Shown piece by piece: positions 23,901 to 31,782 of a stretch of 34,822 nt of DNA. The notes under the pieces were generated by a model. The model did not search any database and was not told the DNA's origin. It saw only the letters and a list, made by a program, of their open reading frames with translations. Position numbers and translations under genes: made by a program. This stretch comes from Gammaproteobacteria bacterium (GTDB lineage: Bacteria > Pseudomonadota > Gammaproteobacteria > Eutrophobiales > Eutrophobiaceae). The DNA is taken from NCBI GenBank assembly GCA_028819495.1, contig JAPPLI010000083.1:1-34822 (forward strand), given 5' to 3'. The first letter of the stretch is position 1; every line of letters starts with the position of its first letter.

Positions 23901-25119
23901 AAGCGTGCTCCAGGCACAGCGCGCCGACCGCCTGTGCCGCATCGGGGAATGCGCAGGAACGGCTGTTGCGCGCCAGTTCGGACAGCCTGTCCTCCGTACT
24001 GAATAGCTGCCACAGCAGGTCCTCCAGTCCGGTTTCGGTAAGCTCGTCCTCCGGGAGCAGCAGCGCTGCGCCCGCGTCCCGCAGGAAACGCGCGTTGGCT
24101 GTCTGGTGATCGTCGATGGCATAGGGAAACGGGACCAGTATCGCGGCCAGCCCCGCGGCGCACAGCTCGGCTATGGTCAACGCGCCGGCTCGGCACACGG
24201 CGATATCCGCCCACTCATAAGCCGAGGCCATATCGTCAATGAACGGGTCGAGCCTGACCTGGTCCAGTTGCAGGCCGTCATACACGCGCTGCGTCTCGGC
24301 CAGGTGCCGCTCTCCGCACTGGTGCCGGACGTTCAGTTTCATCCTGCGCTGCAGCCTGTCCAGGGCCAGCGGCGCCACCCGGTTCAGCTTGCGCGCGCCC
24401 TGGCTTCCACCCAGTATCAGTATGTTCACAGATGCTGGGGTCAGAGTAAAATCCTCGTTATCCGGGCCTCCGGCACGGGCAGGGGTGATTTTACTCTGAC
24501 CCCTGGATTTCGGCCCCTCCTCGTCATGCCGGACTTGTTCCGGCATCCAGTCGGATATTGTGTCGCTCGCAGGGCGACTCTTTGTTTCACTGGATTTTCG
24601 GCTGGCCAGGTCGACGATCTGGCGGCGTACCGGATTGCCGGTGGTGACGGCCCCGGCGCGGGCTTCGAACGTGCCGGGGAAGCCTTGCATGATCTTCACC
24701 GCGAAGCGGGCCAGGATGCGGTTGGTGGTGCCCGCAACCCTGTTCTGTTCATGGATTAACAGCGGGATGCGCAACAACCAGGCCGCAACGCCGCCCGGTC
24801 CACTGGCGAAGCCGCCCATGCCCAGCGCCGCCGCCGGGCGCCGCCGGATGCAGATATATAGCGCCTGAAATATTGCCGCCAGGATTTTCACCGGCGCCGC
24901 CAGCTTGCTCTGCAGTCCCTTGCCGCGCACGCCGCTCACCCTGACGGTCAACAGTTCTATGCCCTGTTGCGGCACCACCCGGTTCTCGATCCCGCGGGTT
25001 GTTCCCAGCCAGAACAGGGAAACGCCCCGGGCGCGCAGGTATTCGGCCACGGCCAGGGCCGGGTACACGTGCCCGCCGGTGCCTCCCGCCATGATCATGA
25101 TCGGTCCGCCACTATTCAT
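23893..25119 (-). CDS. murG: UDP-GlcNAc:lipid I glycosyltransferase MurG with repeat-encoded insert
   Basis: 408 residues, about 50 more than usual (E. coli 355). The start at 25119 gives SGGPIMIMAGGTGGHVYPAL, the N-domain glycine loop; GGFASGPGG, LIHEQNRVAGTTNRI and TTGNPVRRQ follow. The C-domain begins VNILILGGSQGARKLN and has the donor-site motif CRAGALTIAELCAAGL with YAIDDHQTANA. Residues about 174-229, in the interdomain linker, are encoded by two palindromic repeats (24437-24600), and the peptide includes WMPEQVRHDEE. The frame is kept and all active motifs survive, so the enzyme is probably functional: it transfers GlcNAc to lipid I at the inner membrane face, making lipid II. Confidence 0.95.
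   Translation of the reverse strand: MNSGGPIMIMAGGTGGHVYPALAVAEYLRARGVSLFWLGTTRGIENRVVPQQGIELLTVRVSGVRGKGLQSKLAAPVKILAAIFQALYICIRRRPAAALGMGGFASGPGGVAAWLLRIPLLIHEQNRVAGTTNRILARFAVKIMQGFPGTFEARAGAVTTGNPVRRQIVDLASRKSSETKSRPASDTISDWMPEQVRHDEEGPKSRGQSKITPARAGGPDNEDFTLTPASVNILILGGSQGARKLNRVAPLALDRLQRRMKLNVRHQCGERHLAETQRVYDGLQLDQVRLDPFIDDMASAYEWADIAVCRAGALTIAELCAAGLAAILVPFPYAIDDHQTANARFLRDAGAALLLPEDELTETGLEDLLWQLFSTEDRLSELARNSRSCAFPDAAQAVGALCLEHAYA
24437..24600. repeat. Element A (copy 2) and two-armed repeat (copy 5) inserted in frame in murG
   Basis: Element A: GGGGTCAGAGTAAAATC at 24437-24453 and its exact complement at 24487-24503, the same ends and 33-base spacing as at 10278, but a different centre. 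Immediately beside it (24520-24600) is a partial two-armed repeat: CTCGTCATGCCGGACTTG, the GCCGGA/TCCGGC hairpin, TCCAGTCGGATATTGTG and GTCGC-tcgca-GGGCGAC, ending in ACTGGATTTTCG. Both read through without a stop in the murG frame. Confidence 0.9.
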
Positions 25120-26299
25120 GGCCACCTTCCTGCCTGCGTATCCGGACACCCCGGGGATAACGGTTTTCCAGGTCGATGCGCAACAGGATTGCAACCAGTA
25201 TGCAACAGGTGACGACACTGTTGGCGCCGTAACTGAACAGGGGCAGGGTCAGGCCCTTGGTGGGCAACAGCCCCACGTTTACCCCCATGTGGATGAATGC
25301 CTGGATGCCCATGAGCAGGCCGATGCCGTAGGCCATGTAGCAGGCAAAGAATTTCCCCAACTGGTGGGCGTAACCGGCGATGCTGAACGCTCGCCAGATG
25401 AACACCAGGAATGCCGCGGTCACCAGCAGGGAGAACAGCAGCCCCAGTTCCTCGGCGGAAATGGCGAATATGAAGTCCGTATGGGCCTGGGTCAGGTAAA
25501 ACAGTTTCTGCACGCTGCTGCCCAGGCCGACACCGAGCCACTCGCCGCGCCCGAACGCGATCAGCGACTGGATGAGCTGGTAGCCGGAATTGAACGGGTC
25601 CTGCCACGGGTCGATGAATGCCTTGAGCCTGGCCAGGCGGTACGAAGGAAACACCGCCAGCGCGCCTAGCGCCGCGACCATCACCGGTATCCAGACAAGG
25701 AACCGGCTTGCCGGGATACCGGCCAGGAACAGCATGCCCACCGTGGTGAGGAAAATGACGACGACCGAACCGTAATCCGGCTCGAGCAGCAACAGGGCGG
25801 AGATGAGGGTGACCACGCCGATGGGGCGTATAAAGCCGGTAAACGTCATGTGCAGGCGGCTTGCGTTGCGCACCAGGTACGCCGCGACGTAGGCGATCAT
25901 GCACACCTTGGCCAGTTCCGAACCCTGGAAATTGACCGGGCCCAGCCGGATCCAGCGTACGCTGCCGTTGACTTCGCGGCCTACGCCGGGGATCAGCACC
26001 AGCGCCAGCAACGCGATGGCCAGCAATAACAGGGGCAGGCTCATTTTTTCCCACAGGACCACCGGAGATTTGAGGATGAAGGCGCCCAGAGCCAGGCCCA
26101 GCGCCAGGGAGAACACCTGGCGCCGGAAATAGTAAAACGGATCGTCGTGCAGCCGTTCGGCGAGCGCAATGGAGGAGGACGCCACCATGACCAGTCCTGC
26201 CGTGAGCAGGAACAGGATGACGACAACCAGCCACGGGTCATGGTCGTGCCAGCTTGCCATCCTGACTTCCTGGAGCCTGATTGCCTGAAGTTTCTGCAT
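25112..26299 (-). CDS. ftsW: Lipid II polymerase FtsW (SEDS family)
   Basis: 395 residues with about ten membrane helices. SEDS features: VNGSVRWIRLGPVNFQGSEL, LLEPDYGSVVVIFLTTVG, FNSGYQLIQSLIAFGRGEWL, the loop TQAHTDFIFAISAEELGLL, and LLPTKGLTLPLFSYG. Family members usually continue with GGSSL; here it is ANSVV, an unusual substitution at a conserved spot. FtsW makes septal glycan strands with its partner FtsI. Its ATG overlaps the murD stop by one base, and its stop overlaps murG by 8 bases. The tail is basic and cytoplasmic (YPRGVRIRRQ). Confidence 0.96.
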   Translation of the reverse strand: MQKLQAIRLQEVRMASWHDHDPWLVVVILFLLTAGLVMVASSSIALAERLHDDPFYYFRRQVFSLALGLALGAFILKSPVVLWEKMSLPLLLLAIALLALVLIPGVGREVNGSVRWIRLGPVNFQGSELAKVCMIAYVAAYLVRNASRLHMTFTGFIRPIGVVTLISALLLLEPDYGSVVVIFLTTVGMLFLAGIPASRFLVWIPVMVAALGALAVFPSYRLARLKAFIDPWQDPFNSGYQLIQSLIAFGRGEWLGVGLGSSVQKLFYLTQAHTDFIFAISAEELGLLFSLLVTAAFLVFIWRAFSIAGYAHQLGKFFACYMAYGIGLLMGIQAFIHMGVNVGLLPTKGLTLPLFSYGANSVVTCCILVAILLRIDLENRYPRGVRIRRQEGGHE

Positions 26300-27711
26300 T
26301 ATTCCTCGCCCGCAGGGCGACTCCTGATTCCGGCGACGCTGTGTTTGAAGGCATCGCCGCGCTCTGCGAAGTCTCTGAACATGTCGGTACTGGCGCAGGC
26401 GGGGGACAGCAATACGGTATCCCCGGGTCGCGCGACACGCGCTGCGGCGCTTACCGCCGCGTCCATGCCGGTTGCGTAAAATACGGGGTTGCCGGGCGGC
26501 ACGATGGCGGTTATTTCCTGCGCGCTCTTGCCCATCAGTATGACGGCCTTGACATGCGCGCCGATGGCGTGCGCCAGCGGTGCGAAGTCCGCGCCCTTGC
26601 CGTCGCCCCCGGCTATCAGGACTATGTTGTTGCGGTCCTGCGCCAGGCCCCGCAGGGCCGCCAGGGTGGCGCCGACGTTGGTCCCCTTGGAATCGTTGAT
26701 CCAGTCGACGCCGTTGATCGCGGCCACCCGTTCGCAGCGGTGCGGCAGCCCGGAAAAATCGCGCGCGGCCTCCAGCATGGCAAGCAGCGGCAGGTCCAGC
26801 GCCCGGCCCAGTGCCAGGCAGGCCAGCACGTTGGCCAGGTTGTGCAGACCGTGGACCCTGAGTTCGGACTGCCTGATCAGCATTTCATCCCCGTGAACCA
26901 GCCAGGTCTCGCCGTTGCGGTCGCCGGCCCGGAAATCGGCGTCCGGCCGCGCCAGGGAATAACTGACGGTCCTGCGCCCCGGGCGCTGCATGGCGCGCAC
27001 GGTTTCATCATCCAGGTTGATGATCATGGCGCCGTCGCCGGCATAGATGTTCTGCTTGGCCTGCGCGTAGTCTTCCATGCTTTCATGGCGGTCCAGGTGA
27101 TCCGCCGATATGTTCAGGACCGCGGCGGCGGCGGGCCTGTGAGAGCGCAGGGTTTCGAGCTGGAAACTGGACAGTTCCAGCACGTAATAATCCGGCGCCG
27201 GCCGTGACAGCAGGTCCAGCGCAGGGGTGCCGATATTGCCGCCGAGACCGGCCCGCAGGCCTGCGCGTTCCAGCATCTGAGCCAGCAGGCTCACCACCGT
27301 GCTCTTGCCGTTGGACCCGGTAACCGCCACCAGCGGGGCGTTGGCGTTGCGGCAGAAAATCTCCATGTCGCCCAGGATTTCCACCCCGGCGCGCGCGGCG
27401 GCGCGGACGGCCGGATGGTGCGGAGCGATGCCGGGGCTGACCACCAGGCGGCGCGCCCGGCACAGCAGTTCCGGACTGAATTCGCCGGCAAAGAACGGGG
27501 TATCCGGATAGCGTTGTTTCAGGTCCGGCAGTCCGGGCGGTTGCTGCCGGGTATCGGCCACCCCGGTGCGCTCTCCCAGGCCTGCCAGGTAGTTGATGCA
27601 TGACAGGCCGGTCCTGCCCAGTCCCAGCACCAGCGTGTCGAAATGTTGCGCTTGTTCAGTCATGCCGTAGTTGCCGGTAGCGCCTGCAGCCTGCGTGTTT
27701 GTCGAAACCAT
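26299..27711 (-). CDS. murD: UDP-N-acetylmuramoyl-L-alanine--D-glutamate ligase MurD
   Basis: 470 residues from the ATG at 27711; an ATG at 27663 (TEQAQHFDTLVLG) would be closer to the usual N-terminus. Motifs: TLVLGLGRTGLSCINYL (UDP site), [20 protein letters not shown] (P-loop), LNISADHLDRHESMEDY and NDSKGTNVGATLAAL, then LLSPACASTDMFRDFAERG. It adds D-glutamate to UDP-MurNAc-L-Ala. The first codons resemble the start of the small frame at 27833 because of a local tandem duplication. The last codons (SRPAGEE) come from a palindromic repeat hairpin at 26305-26322. Confidence 0.95.
   Translation of the reverse strand: MVSTNTQAAGATGNYGMTEQAQHFDTLVLGLGRTGLSCINYLAGLGERTGVADTRQQPPGLPDLKQRYPDTPFFAGEFSPELLCRARRLVVSPGIAPHHPAVRAAARAGVEILGDMEIFCRNANAPLVAVTGSNGKSTVVSLLAQMLERAGLRAGLGGNIGTPALDLLSRPAPDYYVLELSSFQLETLRSHRPAAAAVLNISADHLDRHESMEDYAQAKQNIYAGDGAMIINLDDETVRAMQRPGRRTVSYSLARPDADFRAGDRNGETWLVHGDEMLIRQSELRVHGLHNLANVLACLALGRALDLPLLAMLEAARDFSGLPHRCERVAAINGVDWINDSKGTNVGATLAALRGLAQDRNNIVLIAGGDGKGADFAPLAHAIGAHVKAVILMGKSAQEITAIVPPGNPVFYATGMDAAVSAAARVARPGDTVLLSPACASTDMFRDFAERGDAFKHSVAGIRSRPAGEE
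26305..26322. repeat. Terminal hairpin of the two-armed repeat forming the murD 3' end
   Basis: TCGCCC-gca-GGGCGA followed by CTC matches the outer hairpin of the two-armed repeat (compare GTCGCTCGCAGGGCGACTC inside murG). It encodes the last residues of MurD just before the overlapping murD stop and ftsW start. Only this end of the repeat is present. Confidence 0.7.
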
Positions 27712-27911
27712 GTCCCGTCACCAGTCCTCCGTCACCTGGTCTTCATGCCGGCCAGGCCGATCAGCGCCAGGACCACCGTGATGATCCGGAAACGCACGAT
27801 GACGGTTGCGGCCTGCATGTTTCTCGAAAACATGTAGCGTCACCTGATCTTCATGCTGGCCAGGCCGATCAGAACCAGGATTACGGTGATGATCCAGAAA
27901 CGCACGATGAC
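27711..27911 (-). repeat. Tandem duplication of the mraY-murD junction, 108-base period
   Basis: The 72 bases ending in the mraY stop (27911-27840) recur 108 bases downstream (27803-27732) with 64 identities and no gaps. What follows each copy is also related: ATGTTTTCGAGAAACATG after mraY and ATGGTTTCGACAAACACG at murD. The downstream copy has 14 extra bases before the ATG. The duplication therefore included the end of mraY and the beginning of murD. Confidence 0.93.
27732..27833 (-). CDS. 33-codon open frame: MurD-start / MraY-tail chimera with one hydrophobic segment
   Basis: Starts with ATG six bases after the mraY stop, with CAGGTGA seven bases upstream, and ends at TGA 27732-27734. The first residues (MFSRNMQAA) resemble the MurD N-terminus (MVSTNTQAA). 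The rest (VIVRFRIITVVLALIGLAGM, then KTR) resembles the MraY C-terminus ([20 protein letters not shown], then KIR). It results from a tandem duplication of the mraY-murD junction. Of the eight base differences from mraY across 72 aligned bases, none introduces a stop or frameshift. It could be a small membrane protein or just a remnant; translation is unproven. Confidence 0.4.
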   Translation of the reverse strand: MFSRNMQAATVIVRFRIITVVLALIGLAGMKTR

Positions 27912-28922
27912 CCGCGGTTCAGGCCAGCCTTTCAATTCGTAGTGGTGGTGCAGCGGCGCCATGCGGAATATTCGCCTGCCGGTGAGCTTGTACGAGGTAA
28001 CCTGCAGGATCACGGACACTGTTTCGACGACGAACACGCCGCCCATGATGAACAGGACCAGTTCCTGCCGGACGACCACCGCGATGGTGCCCAGCGCGGC
28101 GCCCAGGGACAACGCCCCGATGTCTCCCATGAACACCTGGGCGGGGTAGGTGTTGAACCAGAGGAACCCGAGGCCGGATCCGGCGACGGCCGCGCAGACG
28201 ATACAGACTTCACCTACGCCGGGTATGTAGGGGAACCCGAGATACTCGGCGAACCTGATGTGGCCGGTCACGTAGGCGAACGCGGTCAGCCCGCCCACGA
28301 CCATGACGGTGGGCATGATCGCCAGGCCGTCCAGGCCGTCCGTCAGGTTCACCGCGTTACTCGAGCCGACGATGACGAAATAACTGGTGACGATGAACAA
28401 CAGGCCCAGTTCATAGTTAAAGGTCTTGATGAACGGCAGGATCAGGGTCGTTTCCGCGGGCGCAGCGGCGCTCGCATACAGGTAGCCGGCGATGGACAGC
28501 GCGAACACCGACTGCCAGAAATATTTCCAGCGGGCGCTCAGGCCCTTCGGGTTCTTGTGCACGATCTTGCGGTAGTCATCCACCCAGCCGAGCAAGCCGA
28601 ACGCGAGGATGGCGGCAAATACCACCCAGACGAAGCGGTTGGTGAGGTCCGCCCAGCACAGGATGCTGACGCAGATGGAAAACAGGATGAGCAGCCCGCC
28701 CATGGTGGGCGTGCCGGCTTTTTCCAGGTGCGTCTCAGGACCGTCATCGCGCACTTCCTGGCCGATGCGGTACTTGTCCAGGTAGCGGATCAGCCTGGGG
28801 CCCACCAGCAGCGTCACGAACAACGCCGTCAGGGCGCCGAGGATGGTGCGGGTGATGATGTACTGGAACGCGTTGAAGCCGCTGTAGAACTGCGTCAGGT
28901 ATTCCGCCAGCCAGTACAGCAT
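27840..28922 (-). CDS. mraY: Phospho-MurNAc-pentapeptide translocase MraY
   Basis: 360 residues, ten predicted helices, exact family length. Signature stretches: [34 protein letters not shown] (metal-site DDxxK), [13 protein letters not shown] (catalytic Asp), [15 protein letters not shown], and [15 protein letters not shown]. It joins phospho-MurNAc-pentapeptide to undecaprenyl phosphate, making lipid I in the inner membrane. The start overlaps the murF stop by one base (TGATG). A degenerate second copy of its last helix follows within the mraY-murD gap. Confidence 0.98.
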   Translation of the reverse strand: MLYWLAEYLTQFYSGFNAFQYIITRTILGALTALFVTLLVGPRLIRYLDKYRIGQEVRDDGPETHLEKAGTPTMGGLLILFSICVSILCWADLTNRFVWVVFAAILAFGLLGWVDDYRKIVHKNPKGLSARWKYFWQSVFALSIAGYLYASAAAPAETTLILPFIKTFNYELGLLFIVTSYFVIVGSSNAVNLTDGLDGLAIMPTVMVVGGLTAFAYVTGHIRFAEYLGFPYIPGVGEVCIVCAAVAGSGLGFLWFNTYPAQVFMGDIGALSLGAALGTIAVVVRQELVLFIMGGVFVVETVSVILQVTSYKLTGRRIFRMAPLHHHYELKGWPEPRVIVRFWIITVILVLIGLASMKIR

Positions 28923-30277
28923 CAGTCGCTCCCTCCTGCCAAGGCTGCCACCACGCGTTCCATGGCCATGGACCTGGAGCCTTTGACCAGCAGCACCACG
29001 CCGGGGCGCAGTTCGCGGCGCAGGGTCCCGACCAGGTCGTCCAGCGCCCCGAAATGCGCCGCCCCGGCGCCGAAACCCGTTACCGCGTGCGCGGCAAGTT
29101 CACCCAGCCCGTACAGGCGCTCGATGCCGAGTTCCCGCGCCCCGGCGCCGGCCTGTTCGTGGAGGCCGGCAGCCGTGGCGCCCAGTTCGCCCATGTCTCC
29201 CAGGACCAGCCAGGTCTGTCCCGGCATTTCATTCGCCACCCTGAGGGCGGCGTCCAGGGACGCGGGATTGGCGTTATAGGTATCGTCAAAGATCAGGGCG
29301 CCGCTGAGGCCGGTCTTCAACTGCATCCTGCCCTTGACGGGTTGCGCCCTGCGGAGACCGGCGCTGACCTGCGCCGGCGGGATATCGACGGCAATGCAAC
29401 AGGCCGCGGCCGCCAGCGCGTTCATGACATTGTGGCTGCCGGCCAGGCTCAATTCCACGGCTGTCCCGGCGCCGTTGTATACCAGGTCGAAACGGGTCCG
29501 CCCCGCGCCGGGGGCCAGGTCGATATTGTGCGCGCGCACGTCCGCGCGCGGGCCGGTCCCGAACGTGATCTGCCGGTTGCCGCGGGTACGCTCAAGCCAC
29601 AGCCCGGCGTATTCGTCATCGATATTGATGATGGCCGCGCCGCCCGGCGCCAGTCCGTCGTAGATTTCGGCCTTCGCTTCAGCCACTCCCGCAACGGAGC
29701 CGAAGCCCTCGAGATGGGCCGGCGCGCACTGCGTGATGAGCGCCACGTCCGGCCGGGTGATGCGGCTCAGCCAGCTTATCTCGCCGGGGTGGTTGGCGCC
29801 CATCTCCACCACGGCATAACTGTAGCCGGGCGCCAGTCTGAACAGGGTCAGCGGCACGCCGATATCGTTGTTCAGGTTGCCCCGGGTGGATAGCACTTCG
29901 GCATTCACGGAGAGGATGGCGCTGATCATTTCCTTGACCGTGGTCTTGCCGTTACTGCCGGTCACGGCGATGATCGGCAGGTCGAAGCCGGCGCGCCAGT
30001 GCGCCGCCAGCAGGCCCGCCCGTTTCCTGGCGTTATCCACCTCGATCACGGGCAGCGGGTAGCCGGCGTCCCGGTCCACCAAGGCCGCGCTGGCGCCCCG
30101 CGCCAGCGCGTCGGGAATGAAATCGTGGCCGTCGCGCTGCGGTCCGCGCAGGGCGATGAACAGTTCGCCGGCTTGTAGCGTGCGGCTGTCGTAGCTGCAA
30201 CCGGTAAAGCGCCGGTCCGCTCCGTTGAGTTGACCTTCCATCGCTGCACAGGCGTCTGACAGGCGCATGCTGATCAC
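28922..30277 (-). CDS. murF: UDP-MurNAc-tripeptide:D-alanyl-D-alanine ligase MurF
   Basis: 451 residues from a GTG at 30277 that overlaps the murE stop as GTGA; the resulting [16 protein letters not shown] aligns with the E. coli beginning MISVTLS, so I prefer it to the ATG at 30268. Motifs: [18 protein letters not shown] (N-domain), [20 protein letters not shown] (P-loop), [13 protein letters not shown], and [15 protein letters not shown] in the C-domain. It adds D-Ala-D-Ala, made by the Ddl in this window, to complete the pentapeptide. Confidence 0.97.
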   Translation of the reverse strand: MISMRLSDACAAMEGQLNGADRRFTGCSYDSRTLQAGELFIALRGPQRDGHDFIPDALARGASAALVDRDAGYPLPVIEVDNARKRAGLLAAHWRAGFDLPIIAVTGSNGKTTVKEMISAILSVNAEVLSTRGNLNNDIGVPLTLFRLAPGYSYAVVEMGANHPGEISWLSRITRPDVALITQCAPAHLEGFGSVAGVAEAKAEIYDGLAPGGAAIINIDDEYAGLWLERTRGNRQITFGTGPRADVRAHNIDLAPGAGRTRFDLVYNGAGTAVELSLAGSHNVMNALAAAACCIAVDIPPAQVSAGLRRAQPVKGRMQLKTGLSGALIFDDTYNANPASLDAALRVANEMPGQTWLVLGDMGELGATAAGLHEQAGAGARELGIERLYGLGELAAHAVTGFGAGAAHFGALDDLVGTLRRELRPGVVLLVKGSRSMAMERVVAALAGGSD

Positions 30278-31782
30278 CCCGCTCGCTCCAGGAGCGCCCG
30301 GACCTGCTGCCGGTCGCTGAAAGGGTAACGTTTGCCCGCGATTTCCTGCGCGGTTTCGTGTCCCTTGCCGGCGATGAGCGCCACGTCGCCGGGCCGCGCC
30401 TGCTCCAGCGCCAGTTCGATGGCCCGGGAGCGGCTGCGCTCGACCGTGACGCCGGCCGCGTCTTTCATGCCGGAAAGAATATCCGCGATAATATCGTCTC
30501 CGGATTCGGTCCTTGGGTTGTCATCGGTCAGGATCACTTGCGCGGCCAGCCGCTCTGCCGCCGCTCCCATCACTGGGCGCTTTTCCCGGTCGCGGTCGCC
30601 ACCGCAGCCGAACACGCAGATGAGCCGCCCTTCACAGTCTTTGCCCAGGCTCGCCAGGGCCTGCTCCAGGGCCGCCGGGGTATGCGCGTAATCGACGACC
30701 ACGCGCGCTCCGTCGGCGCGCACAAAACTTTCCATGCGGCCCGGGACCGGACCGGTGTTCTCCAGCTTTTCCAGGACCTGGTCGAAGGAGAACCCCGCCA
30801 GGCACAGGGTCGAGATGACGGCCAGGATATTGCCGGCGTTGAATTTGCCGGTCACGCCGGGCCGCACCCGGCCGCTGCCCCAGGGACTTGCGATATCCAG
30901 TGCCAGTCCGGGACCGGGCGCCGGCTCCGCCGCGACCAGGGGCGCAAACCCGCGCGCGGCCAGGCCGTAGCTAATCGGTTCCACGCCCGCCGGAAGCTGT
31001 TGCAACAGCCTGCGTCCCCGGTCGTCATCGGCGTTTACCACGGCTGCGCGCAGGGACTCGAACGCGAACAGTTTGCTCTTGACGCGGAAGTAGTCGTCCA
31101 GGTCGCGGTGGTAATCCAGGTGGTCCCGGCTCAGGTTGGTGAACACCGCGGTGTCGAACTCGACGCCGTTCACGCGACCCTGGTCCAGGGCATGGGACGA
31201 TACCTCAATGTATGCCGCGTCCGCGCCGGCGTCGAGGAAACCGGCGCACAAGCGTTGCAGGCCGATGGCGCCGGGGGTCGTATTGGGACCGGATTGCAAG
31301 CGCGGGAAACAACCGTAACCGAGCGTGCCGACCAGACCCGCGGGTTTCCCGGCGAGCTCCGAATGAGCTTTCGCCAGCCACCAGCTTACCGAGGTCTTGC
31401 CGTTGGTCCCGGTAATGCCGGTCACACGCAGGCGTTGCGTGGGTTCGTTGTAGAAGCGGGCGGCGATTACGCCCTGCTTGTCCCGCAAGGCCGGCACCGG
31501 GATGGCCGTGATGACTGGGGCCAGGCGCCGGTCCAGGTCTGAAAGCAGCGCTTCGTCCACGGCGACTGCCGCCGCCCCTGCCTGTACCGCAGCGCGGATA
31601 TACAGGCTGCCCCGGGTGCCGGTCCCCGGACAGGCCAGGAACAGGTCGCCGTGGCGCACCTCGCGACTGTCGGCCCGGATGCCCTGCACGGAAATGTCAT
31701 GCCCGACGGGCGCATCGGTCATCCCTTCCAGCAAAGTCTGCAATGGAATTCCGGTTTGATTCCTGTTTTCCGCCAACATCAT
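30274..31782 (-). CDS. murE: UDP-MurNAc-L-Ala-D-Glu:meso-diaminopimelate ligase MurE
   Basis: 502 residues from the ATG at 31782, overlapping the ftsI stop by one base; GTG at 31785 and ATG at 31779 are close alternatives. Motifs: GIRADSREVRHGDLFLACPG, VTGITGTNGKTSVSWWLA (P-loop), EVSSHALDQGRVNGV, VDYAHTPAALEQAL, VFGCGGDRDREKRPVMG and, decisively, TDDNPRTESGDDI, whose DNPR marks specificity for meso-diaminopimelate rather than lysine. It adds the third amino acid of the stem peptide, consistent with a Gram-negative wall. Confidence 0.97.
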   Translation of the reverse strand: MMLAENRNQTGIPLQTLLEGMTDAPVGHDISVQGIRADSREVRHGDLFLACPGTGTRGSLYIRAAVQAGAAAVAVDEALLSDLDRRLAPVITAIPVPALRDKQGVIAARFYNEPTQRLRVTGITGTNGKTSVSWWLAKAHSELAGKPAGLVGTLGYGCFPRLQSGPNTTPGAIGLQRLCAGFLDAGADAAYIEVSSHALDQGRVNGVEFDTAVFTNLSRDHLDYHRDLDDYFRVKSKLFAFESLRAAVVNADDDRGRRLLQQLPAGVEPISYGLAARGFAPLVAAEPAPGPGLALDIASPWGSGRVRPGVTGKFNAGNILAVISTLCLAGFSFDQVLEKLENTGPVPGRMESFVRADGARVVVDYAHTPAALEQALASLGKDCEGRLICVFGCGGDRDREKRPVMGAAAERLAAQVILTDDNPRTESGDDIIADILSGMKDAAGVTVERSRSRAIELALEQARPGDVALIAGKGHETAQEIAGKRYPFSDRQQVRALLERAG

